From Sphingobium sp. TKS (GTDB taxonomy: Bacteria; Pseudomonadota; Alphaproteobacteria; Sphingomonadales; Sphingomonadaceae): a stretch of 64,000 nucleotides of DNA. This document shows, piece by piece, positions 42,722-52,126 of the stretch. The stretch spans positions 2,359,001 through 2,423,000 of the forward strand of contig NZ_CP005083.1 in NCBI RefSeq assembly GCF_001563265.1. Direction: 5' to 3'. The translations under genes were made by a program, and so were the position numbers. The notes beneath the pieces were generated by a model. The model did no database searches and was not told where the DNA came from. It saw nothing but the letters and a program-made list of their open reading frames with translations. Positions within the stretch are counted from its first letter, which is position 1. Every line of letters begins with the position of its first letter.

Positions 42722-43234
42722 TCATTCCGTATCCATTTTCTGCTTGAGGGCGATCATGGCACGATAGGCCTTTTGCAGATCCTTCTCCACGGTGGTCAGG
42801 CTGACGCCCAGTTCCTCTGCTATCAGCCTTTGCCCGACGCCCTCGATGCGGAAGCGGCGGAACACGAGTTCGACGCGGGGGCCAAGCGATCGCAGCACGG
42901 CGCGGGCTTCCTCCAGCCTTTCGGTGAGGATCAGCCGTTCGTCGATCGCGATGTCTTCCGAGGGATCGGCCATGACGCCGCCCGCGCCCTCCGCCCAATC
43001 CTGTTCGCGCCGCCCGCGCCGGGTGGCGGAACGATAGCGGTCCAGCATCAGATTGTTCGCCATGCGGTAGAGATAGGGCAGCGGGTCGGCAATCGGACCC
43101 AGATCCTTCTCCTCCAATTTCATCCACATGTCCTGCAACAGGTCTTCGGATTCGTCCCCGGCGCCACGGGCGCGCAAAAAGCGCATCAGCGCGGGGCGAT
43201 TACGCAGGAAGATGGCGGAAAGGCCGGTAGCCAT
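42722..43234 (-). CDS. ECF-type RNA polymerase sigma factor (FecI-like)
   Basis: 170 residues. Sigma region 2 (SAIFLRNRPALMRFLRARGAGDESEDLLQDMWMKLEEKDLGPIADPLPYLYRMANNLMLDRYRSATRRGRR), then region 4 (EARAVLRSLGPRVELVFRRFRIEGVGQRLIAEELGVSLTTVEKDLQKAYRAMIALKQKM) with the helix-turn-helix. The ATG at 43234 (MATGLSAIFLRN) is the family start; the long frame upstream to 43606 is Pro/Arg-rich shadow. It is followed after 37 bases by fecR and then the receptor, the standard cell-surface signalling order. Confidence 0.92.
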   Translation of the reverse strand: MATGLSAIFLRNRPALMRFLRARGAGDESEDLLQDMWMKLEEKDLGPIADPLPYLYRMANNLMLDRYRSATRRGRREQDWAEGAGGVMADPSEDIAIDERLILTERLEEARAVLRSLGPRVELVFRRFRIEGVGQRLIAEELGVSLTTVEKDLQKAYRAMIALKQKMDTE

Positions 43235-43377
43235 GAAGAACTTGCGTCCAGTGGGATCAGGCGGTTGCCATAAAGGGCCGATGGGGGCGTTGCAACGGGC
43301 AAGCAGCGGAGGGCGCTTGGCATTTACCTGCGCCTGCGCCTGTTCTAGGGCCGATGGGTAGACCGGCAGGAGGGATG

Positions 43378-44589
43378 ATGCAGGCACCAGGGCAGGTGAG
43401 CGGACAGGTGGACGTAGCGGCAGCGCGGACCGCAGGCATGGATGCCGGGAAATTGCAGGCGCTGGCCGACTTCGTTCATGAAACCTATGTCGCGCCGGGC
43501 AAGCTGCCCCATATGCAATTGCTGGTATCGCGTGACGATCAGCCGATCGTCTCGGTCCGCAGCGGCATGGCGCGGGCGACGGGCGAGCCTTTGCGGGAGG
43601 ATGCATTGTATCGCATCGCTTCCATGACCAAGCCCGTGACCTCGGTGGCGTTCATGATGCTGGTCGAGCAGGGAGCGGTAGCGCTGGATGATCCGGTGGC
43701 GAAGGTCTTGCCTGAATTTGCCGGTCTGCCTGTTGGCGCCGACGGCAAGGGTCGGATGAAGCGGCCGATGCTGATGGTCGACTTGCTGCGGCACAGCTCC
43801 GGCCTCACCTATGGCTTGCAGCGGCAGACGGCGATCGATGCGCGTTACCGCGACCTTGGCCTCGACGAATTTCAGCAGAGGCGCAGTTCGGATGAGTTCA
43901 TCGCCGCGCTCGCCTCGCTGCCGCTGGAATTTTCGCCGGGTGAGCGGTGGAACTATTCGGTGTCGACCGATGTGCTGGGCGTGGTTGTGGAGCGTTTGAG
44001 CGGCCTCGATCTGGAGCGCTATTTCCGCGAGCGCATCTTCGATCCGCTGGGCATGGCCGACACTTTCTTCGAGTTGCCGGAGGATCGCGTCGAGCGGATG
44101 ACCGATGCCTGGCAATTGGGGACGGATCGCACGCTGTCGCTCTATGATCGGGGTTCGCGCAGCGGCTGGCGCAGGCCACTGAAGCTGCGTTCCGGCGGCG
44201 GAGGGCTGCTGTCCTGCACGACGGATTATCACCGCTTTGCCCGAATGCTGCTGCGGGGCGGGGAATTGGATGGGGTACGCCTGCTCAAGCCCGAGACGGT
44301 GGCGGCGATGCACGCCAATCATCTGCCGGGGGGCAAGGATTTGGCCAGTCTGTCCTCCTCCATGTTCAGTGAAGCGGACTATGCGGGGGTTGGTTTCGGG
44401 CTGGGTTTCGCGATCGACCTTGGGACGCAGGAATATTATTGGGGCGGGGTGTTTTCGACCTTCTTCTTCATCGATCCGGTGGAACGGCTGATCGGCATCT
44501 TCATGACCCAGCATTTCCCTTCCAGCTCCTATCCGGTGCGGGCCGAATTGCGGCGCGGCATTCGCGACGCGATCATCGATCATCGTTGA
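43378..44589 (+). CDS. Serine hydrolase, beta-lactamase (class C)/EstB-like family
   Basis: About 403 residues. Active-site SxxK is SMTK (Ser82, Lys85) after YRIASMTKPVTSVAFMMLVEQG. The Tyr motif is WNYSVSTDVLGVVVERLSG, with Tyr-Ser-x rather than Tyr-x-Asn, typical of EstB-like esterases. The region GGGGLLSCTTDYHRFARMLL and the C-terminal YYWGGVFSTFFFIDP complete the fold. No signal peptide is seen, so it is probably cytoplasmic or peripherally located. The start at 43378 follows AGGAGGG. It is divergent from the ECF sigma gene. An esterase or amidase rather than a true beta-lactamase is inferred. Confidence 0.82.
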   Translation: MQAPGQVSGQVDVAAARTAGMDAGKLQALADFVHETYVAPGKLPHMQLLVSRDDQPIVSVRSGMARATGEPLREDALYRIASMTKPVTSVAFMMLVEQGAVALDDPVAKVLPEFAGLPVGADGKGRMKRPMLMVDLLRHSSGLTYGLQRQTAIDARYRDLGLDEFQQRRSSDEFIAALASLPLEFSPGERWNYSVSTDVLGVVVERLSGLDLERYFRERIFDPLGMADTFFELPEDRVERMTDAWQLGTDRTLSLYDRGSRSGWRRPLKLRSGGGGLLSCTTDYHRFARMLLRGGELDGVRLLKPETVAAMHANHLPGGKDLASLSSSMFSEADYAGVGFGLGFAIDLGTQEYYWGGVFSTFFFIDPVERLIGIFMTQHFPSSSYPVRAELRRGIRDAIIDHR

Positions 44590-44688
44590 AATCATCCCTA
44601 AGATTGCTGCGCTGCAAAATTTGCTGTTGGCGAGGGACAGGGGCCGTGCAATCATCCGCCCGGACTCACGGCAAAAGGGGCACACGCC

Positions 44689-47157
44689 ATGAACCTCAAA
44701 GGCCAACCGACCCTTCCCAAGCCCGCTCCCCGGCAGGTCGATCCGGAGGTTCTTGCCCATGAGATCGTTGAGCGGCTGACCTATCGCATCGGCAAGAATG
44801 CAACGGCGGCGAAGCCGCATGACTGGCTGCATGCCGTCATTCTGGCCATTCGCGACCGGGTGATCGATGCGTGGATCGACTCCACCGAAAAAACCTATGA
44901 GGCGCAGGGGCGGCGGGTCTATTATCTGAGCCTGGAGTTCCTGATCGGCCGCCTGATGCGCGATGCCGCGTCCAACATGGAAATGCTGGACGACATGCAG
45001 GTGGCGCTGAGTTCGCTGGGCGTCGACATCGACATCATCGCCGCGCTGGAGCCGGACGCAGCGCTGGGCAATGGCGGCCTGGGGCGGCTGGCGGCCTGTT
45101 TCATGGAAAGCATGGCGACGGTCGACGTGCCCGCCTATGGCTATGGCATCCGTTATGTGAACGGCATGTTCCGGCAGGAGATTTCCGACGGCTGGCAGGT
45201 GGAACTGCCCGAAACCTGGCTGACCCACGGCAATCCCTGGGAGTTCGAACGGCGCGAGGCGAGTTACGAAATCGGCTTTGGCGGCCGGGTCGATCCATCG
45301 GAAAATGAGGATGCCAGCCCGCACCAGATGCGCTGGCGGCCCGCCGAACGGGTGATCGCGACGCCCTATGACACGCCGATCGCGGGTTGGCGGGGCAAGC
45401 GCGTCAACACGTTGCGCCTCTGGGAAGCGCAGCCGATCGACCCGATCCTGCTCGACCGTTTCAACGCGGGCGACCATCTGGGCGCGCTGACGGAAAGCAA
45501 CCGGGCAGAGTCGCTGACGCGGGTGCTGTATCCGGCCGACAGTTCGCCGGCAGGGCAGGAATTGCGGCTGCGGCAGGAATATTTCTTCTCCTCCGCCTCC
45601 TTGCAGGACATCATACGGCGGCATATCCAATATTTCGGTGACGTACGGACCCTGTCGGACAAGGCAGCGATCCAGCTTAACGACACGCATCCGGCGGTCG
45701 CCGTGGCGGAGCTGATGCGGCTGCTACTCGACAATCACGGCCTCGATTTCGACGAGGCGTGGGACATCACGCGCCAGACGTTCAGCTACACCAATCACAC
45801 GCTGCTGCCGGAGGCGCTGGAAAGCTGGCCGGTGCCGCTGTTCGAGCGGCTTCTGCCCCGGCACATGCAGATCATCTATGCGGTGAACAGCCGTCTGCTG
45901 GGTGAGGCGCGGCGGTCCGGCAAGTTCGACGATCGGTCGATCGGTGCCATTTCCCTCATCGATGAAGGCGGCGAGCGTCGGGTGCGCATGGGCAATCTGG
46001 CCTTTGCCGGATCGCACAGCGTCAACGGCGTGTCGGCACTGCATACAGAGTTGATGAAGGAGACGGTCTTTGCCGACTTCCATCAACTCTATCCGACGCG
46101 GATCAACAACAAGACCAATGGCGTGACGTTCCGCCGCTGGCTGATGCAGTGCAATCATGGCCTGTTCGAGTTGATCCGCGAGGCGATAGGCGACCGCTTC
46201 ATGGATGATCCTGAAGCGCTGCGCGACCTCGATCCGTTCGCGGAAGACAGTGGTTTCCAGGAGAAATTCCTGGCCGTGAAGCGCGCCAACAAGGTGGCGC
46301 TGTCCGATCTGCTGCGGCAGCGGGTGAATGCCCGGATCGATCCGGCGGCTTTGTTCGACATCCAGATCAAGCGCATCCATGAATATAAGCGGCAGTTGCT
46401 CAATATCATCGAGGCGGTTTCGCTCTACGACCAGATCCGGTCGCATCCGGAAAAGAACTGGGTGCCCAGGGTCAAGCTGTTCGGCGGCAAGGCGGCACCC
46501 AGCTATCATAATGCCAAGCTGATCATAAAGCTGGCGGGCGACGTGGCGCGGGCGGTCAATCACGATCCCGCCGTGCAGGGGCTGCTGAAGCTACAGTTCG
46601 TGCCCAATTACAATGTCAGTCTTGCCGAAGTGATGATCCCGGCGGCGGACCTGTCGGAGCAGATTTCGACGGCGGGCATGGAGGCGTCGGGCACCGGCAA
46701 TATGAAGTTCGCGGTCAATGGCGCGCTTACCATCGGCACGCTGGACGGCGCCAATGTCGAGATGCGCGATCATGTGGGTGACGAGAATATCGTGATCTTC
46801 GGCCTGACCGCCGCTCAGGTGAACGAGCGGCGCGCCCAGGGCTATCATCCCCGCGACGTCATCGGCCAGAGCCGGGAACTCGGGCAGGCGCTGGACGCGA
46901 TTGCGGGCGGCGTCTTTTCGCCGGACGATCCGGATCGCTACAAGGATCTGGTGCAGGGCATTTACGATCATGACTGGTTCATGGTGGCGGCCGATTTCGA
47001 CAGCTATTCCTCCGCCCAGCGGCGCGTGGATGCGATGTGGCAGGATCAGGCGCTCTGGGCGAAAAAGGCGATCCACAATGTTGCGCGGATGGGATGGTTT
47101 TCATCCGATCGCACGATAAGAGAATATGCGACCGACATCTGGAAAGTGCCGGTTTGA
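44689..47157 (+). CDS. glgP: Glycogen/starch/alpha-glucan phosphorylase
   Basis: Releases glucose 1-phosphate from alpha-1,4-glucan ends. 822 residues, standard length. Substrate-binding and catalytic motifs: YYLSLEFLIGRLMRDAASN, DAALGNGGLGRLAACFMESMATV, the PLP-binding Lys673 in EASGTGNMKFAVNGALTIGTLDGANVEMRD, and PTRINNKTNGVTFRRWL. First gene of the glycogen operon; glgB follows after 18 bases. Confidence 0.97.
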   Translation: MNLKGQPTLPKPAPRQVDPEVLAHEIVERLTYRIGKNATAAKPHDWLHAVILAIRDRVIDAWIDSTEKTYEAQGRRVYYLSLEFLIGRLMRDAASNMEMLDDMQVALSSLGVDIDIIAALEPDAALGNGGLGRLAACFMESMATVDVPAYGYGIRYVNGMFRQEISDGWQVELPETWLTHGNPWEFERREASYEIGFGGRVDPSENEDASPHQMRWRPAERVIATPYDTPIAGWRGKRVNTLRLWEAQPIDPILLDRFNAGDHLGALTESNRAESLTRVLYPADSSPAGQELRLRQEYFFSSASLQDIIRRHIQYFGDVRTLSDKAAIQLNDTHPAVAVAELMRLLLDNHGLDFDEAWDITRQTFSYTNHTLLPEALESWPVPLFERLLPRHMQIIYAVNSRLLGEARRSGKFDDRSIGAISLIDEGGERRVRMGNLAFAGSHSVNGVSALHTELMKETVFADFHQLYPTRINNKTNGVTFRRWLMQCNHGLFELIREAIGDRFMDDPEALRDLDPFAEDSGFQEKFLAVKRANKVALSDLLRQRVNARIDPAALFDIQIKRIHEYKRQLLNIIEAVSLYDQIRSHPEKNWVPRVKLFGGKAAPSYHNAKLIIKLAGDVARAVNHDPAVQGLLKLQFVPNYNVSLAEVMIPAADLSEQISTAGMEASGTGNMKFAVNGALTIGTLDGANVEMRDHVGDENIVIFGLTAAQVNERRAQGYHPRDVIGQSRELGQALDAIAGGVFSPDDPDRYKDLVQGIYDHDWFMVAADFDSYSSAQRRVDAMWQDQALWAKKAIHNVARMGWFSSDRTIREYATDIWKVPV

Positions 47158-47175
47158 GGGGAGGCCGTTAACAGG

Positions 47176-49353
47176 GTGGGATTGACGCCGGAACAGATCG
47201 CCCGGCTGCTGGAGGGGCGCGAGGACGATCCATTTGCGACGCTTGGCGTCCATCCGGCGGGTGCTTCTGAGGGAAAAGGGGGCTTCACCGCCTGCGTCCT
47301 GTTGCCCGAAGCGGTCAGTGTCACGGCGCACAGGCTGGACGGCAAGGCTATCGGAACCCTGACCCCGCTCGGGGTGGGCGGGTTGTTCTTCGGCAAGGTG
47401 TCGATCCGCAAGCGCCAGCCGCTGCGCTATTGCGCCACTTATGCGGATGGCGGCGAATATCGGCTGATCGATCCCTACAGCTTTGGCCCGGTGCTGGGGC
47501 CGATGGACGACTATTTTTTTGCCCAAGGGTCTCACGCGCGGCTATTCGACAAGATGGGCGCGCATCTGATCGCCCATGAAGGGGTGGAGGGCACGCATTT
47601 CGCGGTCTGGGCGCCCAATGCGCAACGGGTTGCGGTGGTGGGCGACTTCAACCGCTGGGACGGCCGCCGGGGGCTGATGCGGCGGCGGCAGGATGCGGGG
47701 GTCTGGGAAATCTTCCTGCCGGAAGTGGTGCAGGGCAGCCCCTATAAGTTCGAGATTATCGGGCCGGATGGCGAGATGCTGCCATTGAAGGCCGATCCCT
47801 TCGCCTTCCAGTCGGAATTGCGGCCCTCGACCGCTTCCATCGTCGCGGGCGCGCCGGATCATGTCTGGGGCGATGAGCGCCATCGCGCCCATTGGGAGAA
47901 GGCCGATCCGCGCCGCGAACCCGTTTCCATCTATGAAGTCCACGCCGGATCATGGCAACGCGACGAGCATGACGATTTCCTGAGTTGGGATGCGCTGGCC
48001 AACCGGCTGATCCCTTATGTGGTCGGCATGGGTTTTACCCATATCGAGTTCCTGCCGATCAGCGAATTTCCCTATGATCCAAGCTGGGGCTATCAGACCA
48101 CCGGCCTTTATGCGCCGACAGCGCGTTTCGGTGATCCGGAGGGATTTGCGCGCTTCGTCGACGGCGCGCATCGGGCGGGTGTCGGGGTGATCCTCGACTG
48201 GGTGCCAGCGCATTTTCCGACCGATGCCCATGGCCTCTCACGCTTTGATGGCACGGCGCTTTACGAGCATGAAGACCCGCGCAAGGGTTTCCATCCGGAC
48301 TGGAACACTGCCATCTACAATTTCGGGCGGCGCGAAGTGGCGCAGTTCCTGGTCAACAATGCGTTGTTCTGGGCGGAGCGCTATCATGTCGACGGGTTGC
48401 GGGTCGATGCCGTCGCCTCAATGCTCTACCTCGACTATAGCCGCAAGGAAGGGGAATGGATTCCCAACAAGCATGGCGGGCGGGAGAATGTGGAGGCGGT
48501 TGAATTCCTCCAGCAGATGAACACGGCGCTCTACGGCGCTCATGGCGGCATCATGACCATAGCCGAGGAATCGACGAGCTGGCCAAAAGTGTCCCACCCC
48601 GTCCATGAAGGAGGGCTGGGCTTCGGCTTCAAATGGAATATGGGCTTCATGCACGACACGCTGCGCTATCTGGCGCGTGATCCGGTGCATCGCGCCCATC
48701 ATCATGACGATATTACCTTCGGCCTGCTCTACGCCTTTACCGAGAATTTCGTGCTGGCGCTGAGCCATGACGAGGTGGTGCACGGCAAATCATCCCTGCT
48801 CCACAAGATGGCCGGGGATGATTGGCAGAAATTCGCGACCCTGCGCGCTTATTACGCGATGATGTGGGGCTATCCCGGCAAGAAGCTGTTGTTCATGGGC
48901 CAGGAATTCGCCCAGCGCGACGAATGGAGCGAGGATCGGGCGCTCGACTGGCATTTGCTGGACCATGCGCCGCATCGGGGCGTGCAGTTGCTGGTGAGCG
49001 ACCTCAACCGCCTCTATCGTTCCCGCCCAGCCCTCCATGCCCGCGATTGCGAGGCGGAGGGGTTCGAATGGGTGCTGGTCGACGCGGCGGCGGACTCGGT
49101 CTTTGCCTGGGTCCGGCGCGCGCCGGGCGCCGCGCCGATCGTCGTCATCAGCCATTTCACCCCGCAATTGCGCCATGGCTACCGGATGCGCCTGCCTTCG
49201 GGGGGACGCTGGCGGGAGATCATGAACAGCGACGCGGCGGAATATGGCGGCAGCGGTGTTGGGAATATGGGGATCGTCACCGCTGATGAGGAAGGATGGG
49301 GCAATGTCACCATCCCGCCCTTTGGCACGTTGATGCTGGAACTGGACTATTGA
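47176..49353 (+). CDS. glgB: 1,4-alpha-glucan branching enzyme
   Basis: Forms alpha-1,6 branches in glycogen. 725 residues from a GTG start with GGGGAGG 12 bases upstream. N-terminal CBM48 region (about 115-205: [29 protein letters not shown]), then the GH13 domain with [43 protein letters not shown], nucleophile Asp in [17 protein letters not shown], acid/base Glu in [13 protein letters not shown], and [18 protein letters not shown]. The C-terminal beta domain ends the protein. Confidence 0.97.
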   Translation: MGLTPEQIARLLEGREDDPFATLGVHPAGASEGKGGFTACVLLPEAVSVTAHRLDGKAIGTLTPLGVGGLFFGKVSIRKRQPLRYCATYADGGEYRLIDPYSFGPVLGPMDDYFFAQGSHARLFDKMGAHLIAHEGVEGTHFAVWAPNAQRVAVVGDFNRWDGRRGLMRRRQDAGVWEIFLPEVVQGSPYKFEIIGPDGEMLPLKADPFAFQSELRPSTASIVAGAPDHVWGDERHRAHWEKADPRREPVSIYEVHAGSWQRDEHDDFLSWDALANRLIPYVVGMGFTHIEFLPISEFPYDPSWGYQTTGLYAPTARFGDPEGFARFVDGAHRAGVGVILDWVPAHFPTDAHGLSRFDGTALYEHEDPRKGFHPDWNTAIYNFGRREVAQFLVNNALFWAERYHVDGLRVDAVASMLYLDYSRKEGEWIPNKHGGRENVEAVEFLQQMNTALYGAHGGIMTIAEESTSWPKVSHPVHEGGLGFGFKWNMGFMHDTLRYLARDPVHRAHHHDDITFGLLYAFTENFVLALSHDEVVHGKSSLLHKMAGDDWQKFATLRAYYAMMWGYPGKKLLFMGQEFAQRDEWSEDRALDWHLLDHAPHRGVQLLVSDLNRLYRSRPALHARDCEAEGFEWVLVDAAADSVFAWVRRAPGAAPIVVISHFTPQLRHGYRMRLPSGGRWREIMNSDAAEYGGSGVGNMGIVTADEEGWGNVTIPPFGTLMLELDY

Positions 49354-49403
49354 GACCGACGGGTGGAAGCCAAACGCTCGCGGGCATGATGGAGAAGAGG
49401 CCG

Positions 49404-50663
49404 ATGCAGCCAAGACACCAGCCGATCGCCCGTGACGCCATGGCCTATGTGCTGGCCGGGGGGCGCGGCAGTCGTCTGGCCGAACTCACCGACCGCCGCG
49501 CCAAGCCGGCAGTTCATTTCGGCGGAAAGGCGCGGATCATCGATTTCGCCCTCTCCAACGCGCTCAACAGCGGCGTCCGCCGCATCGGCGTCGCGACGCA
49601 GTACAAGGCGCATTCGCTGATCCGCCACCTCCAGCGCGGCTGGAACTTCCTGCGGCCGGAGCGCAACGAAAGCTTCGATATCCTGCCCGCCAGCCAGCGC
49701 GTGTCGGAAAGCCAATGGTATGAGGGCACGGCCGACGCCGTCTTCCAGAATATCGACATCATCGAGGATTATGCGCCCGAATATATGGTCATCCTGGCGG
49801 GCGACCATGTCTACAAGATGGACTATGAGCTGATGCTCCAGCAGCATGTCGACAGCGGCGCTGACGTCACCGTAGGCTGCATGGAAGTGCCGGTGAAGGA
49901 AGCCAGCGGTTTCGGCGTCATGCATGTGGATGAGCAGGACGTCATCACCGCCTTCGTCGAAAAGCCGAAGAAGCCGCCGCATATCCCCGGCAATCCCGGC
50001 GTGGCGCTGGCGTCCATGGGCATCTATGTCTTCCGCACCGCTTTCCTGATCGAAGAATTGCGCCGGGATGCGGGGGATCCCGCCAGCAAGCGCGATTTCG
50101 GCGGCGACATCATCCCCCATATCGTCAGCCATGGCAAAGCCGTCGCCCACCGCTTTTCCAACAGTTGCGTGCGCGCCGAAAGCGAGCCGGTGCCCTATTG
50201 GCGCGATGTCGGCACGATCGACGCCTATTGGCAGGCCAATATCGATCTGACCGATGTGGTGCCGTCACTCGACCTGTACGACCGGAGCTGGCCGCTCTGG
50301 ACCTATTCCGAAGTCACCCCGCCCGCCAAATTCGTGCATAATGAGGAAGGACGGCGCGGGTCCGCGACATCCTCGCTGGTCGCGGGCGGGTGCATCGTGT
50401 CGGGATCGTCGCTCCACCGCAGCCTGCTCTTTTCCGGCGTTCGGACGCACAGCTTCTCGTCCGTCACGGAAAGCGTCGTCATGCCCGATTGCGTCATCGG
50501 GCGCGGGGCGCGGTTGCACAAATGCGTGCTGGATTCGGGTGTCATCATCCCGCCTGGCCTGATCGTGGGCGAGCATCCCGATCATGACGCACAGCGTTTC
50601 CGCCGCACCGACAGCGGCGTGACGCTGATTACCCAATATATGATCGAACGGCTGGTGGACTGA
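49404..50663 (+). CDS. glgC: Glucose-1-phosphate adenylyltransferase
   Basis: Makes ADP-glucose, the glycogen precursor, and is the usual control point. 419 residues from ATG 49404; GGAGAAGAGG lies eight bases upstream, so this is preferred to in-frame ATGs at 49386 and 49389. Motifs: [44 protein letters not shown] (nucleotide binding), [35 protein letters not shown], and the C-terminal left-handed beta-helix region with [15 protein letters not shown]. Confidence 0.96.
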   Translation: MQPRHQPIARDAMAYVLAGGRGSRLAELTDRRAKPAVHFGGKARIIDFALSNALNSGVRRIGVATQYKAHSLIRHLQRGWNFLRPERNESFDILPASQRVSESQWYEGTADAVFQNIDIIEDYAPEYMVILAGDHVYKMDYELMLQQHVDSGADVTVGCMEVPVKEASGFGVMHVDEQDVITAFVEKPKKPPHIPGNPGVALASMGIYVFRTAFLIEELRRDAGDPASKRDFGGDIIPHIVSHGKAVAHRFSNSCVRAESEPVPYWRDVGTIDAYWQANIDLTDVVPSLDLYDRSWPLWTYSEVTPPAKFVHNEEGRRGSATSSLVAGGCIVSGSSLHRSLLFSGVRTHSFSSVTESVVMPDCVIGRGARLHKCVLDSGVIIPPGLIVGEHPDHDAQRFRRTDSGVTLITQYMIERLVD

Positions 50664-50683
50664 TCTTGGGCAAGACGGCTTCG

Positions 50684-52126
50684 ATGCAGGTGCTTTCGGT
50701 CGCGTCCGAAATCTATCCGCTGATCAAGACCGGGGGGCTGGCCGATGTGGCGGGAGCCTTGCCCGGCGCGCTGGCCGGACATGGCATTGCAGTGCGGACG
50801 CTGGTGCCCGGCTATCCCTCCGTCCTCTCGCGGCTGGGCAAGGCAAAGGCGTTGCGGCGCTATGAAACGCTGTTCGGCGCGCCCGCCACGGTGCTAGCCG
50901 CCAGAGTGGGCGACCTTGATTTGCTGGTGCTGGACGCGCCGGATTTCTTTGCGCGGGAAGGCGGTCCCTATGGCGATCCCGGCGGCGGCGAATGGAGCGA
51001 CAATTGGAAGCGCTTCGCCGCCCTGTCCCGCGCAGGCGCGGACATCGCGGCCGAAGGCGCGAAGGGCTGGCGGCCCGATCTGGTCCATGCGCATGACTGG
51101 CAGGCGGCGATGACCGCCACCTATATGCGCTTCGGGCCTGCCCATGCCGTGCCCAAGGTGGTGACCATCCACAACCTCGCCTTTCAGGGCCGTTTCGGCG
51201 CGGACATCTTCCCCCAGCTCGGCCTGCCGCCCGAAGCCTGGGGCGTCGACGGCGTCGAATATTATGGCGGCACGGGCTATTTGAAGGCGGGTCTGGTCTC
51301 CGCCGACGCCATCACCACCGTCAGCCCCACCTATGCCGATGAAATCCGCTCGCCGGTGCATGGCATGGGGCTGGATGGGCTGATCAACGGGCGGGCGGAC
51401 CGGCTGCACGGCATATTGAACGGCGTCGATACCGCTATCTGGAACCCCGCCGCCGATCCGCTTATCGCCAAGCCGTTCAGCGCGCGGGCGCTGGGCGGGC
51501 GGAACGCAAATCGCCGGGCGCTGGAAACGGGCTTCGGCCTCGACCGCGACGATGCCCCGATCTTCATCATCGTCAGCCGCCTCACCTGGCAAAAGGGCAT
51601 GGACATGGTGATGGGCGCGATCGACCATCTTGTGGAGCTGGGCGGCAAGCTGGCCGTGCTGGGGTCGGGCGATCATCCGTTGGAGGGCGCTTTTCTGGCC
51701 GCCGCGGACCGGCATCGCGGCCGGGTGGGGGCGCAGATCGGCTATGACGAGCCGCTGTCCCATCTGATGCAGGCTGGCGCCGACGCCATATTGATCCCCT
51801 CCCGCTTCGAACCCTGCGGACTGACGCAGCTTTACGGGCTGCGTTATGGCTGCGTGCCGGTGGTGGCGCGGGTCGGCGGGCTGGCCGATACGGTGATCGA
51901 CGCCAATGAGGCCGCCGTCAGCGCGGGTGTCGCGACAGGCATCGTCTTTCCGCCGTCCGATCCGCTGGCGCTGCACGGCGCGATTGCGCGGACCATCCGG
52001 CTTCATGCGCACAAGCCGGACTGGCAGGCGATGCAGCGTGCGGGGATGCGCGCCGACTTTTCCTGGACCCACAGCGCGGCGCGCTATGCCGAGCTGTTCC
52101 GCGCATTGCTCCGGAACGCGCCATGA
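50684..52126 (+). CDS. glgA: Glycogen synthase (ADP-glucose)
   Basis: GT5 enzyme that extends alpha-1,4-glucan from ADP-glucose. 480 residues from ATG 50684 (MQVLSVASEIYPLIKTGGLADV, the standard GlgA N-terminus with the ADP-glucose KTGGLADV). A TTG at 50666 would add six residues, with no better ribosome site. GT-B domain motifs: LVHAHDWQAAMTATYMRF, VTIHNLAFQGRFG, ITTVSPTYADEI, RLTWQKGMDMVMG, and C-terminal FEPCGLTQLYGLRYGCVPVVARVGGLADTV. glgX overlaps the stop by four bases. Confidence 0.97.
   Translation: MQVLSVASEIYPLIKTGGLADVAGALPGALAGHGIAVRTLVPGYPSVLSRLGKAKALRRYETLFGAPATVLAARVGDLDLLVLDAPDFFAREGGPYGDPGGGEWSDNWKRFAALSRAGADIAAEGAKGWRPDLVHAHDWQAAMTATYMRFGPAHAVPKVVTIHNLAFQGRFGADIFPQLGLPPEAWGVDGVEYYGGTGYLKAGLVSADAITTVSPTYADEIRSPVHGMGLDGLINGRADRLHGILNGVDTAIWNPAADPLIAKPFSARALGGRNANRRALETGFGLDRDDAPIFIIVSRLTWQKGMDMVMGAIDHLVELGGKLAVLGSGDHPLEGAFLAAADRHRGRVGAQIGYDEPLSHLMQAGADAILIPSRFEPCGLTQLYGLRYGCVPVVARVGGLADTVIDANEAAVSAGVATGIVFPPSDPLALHGAIARTIRLHAHKPDWQAMQRAGMRADFSWTHSAARYAELFRALLRNAP

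Noticed and set aside
43345..45690. 781-codon minus-strand ORF across the serine hydrolase and glgP
   Set aside because: It spans two real plus-strand genes and has shadow composition.
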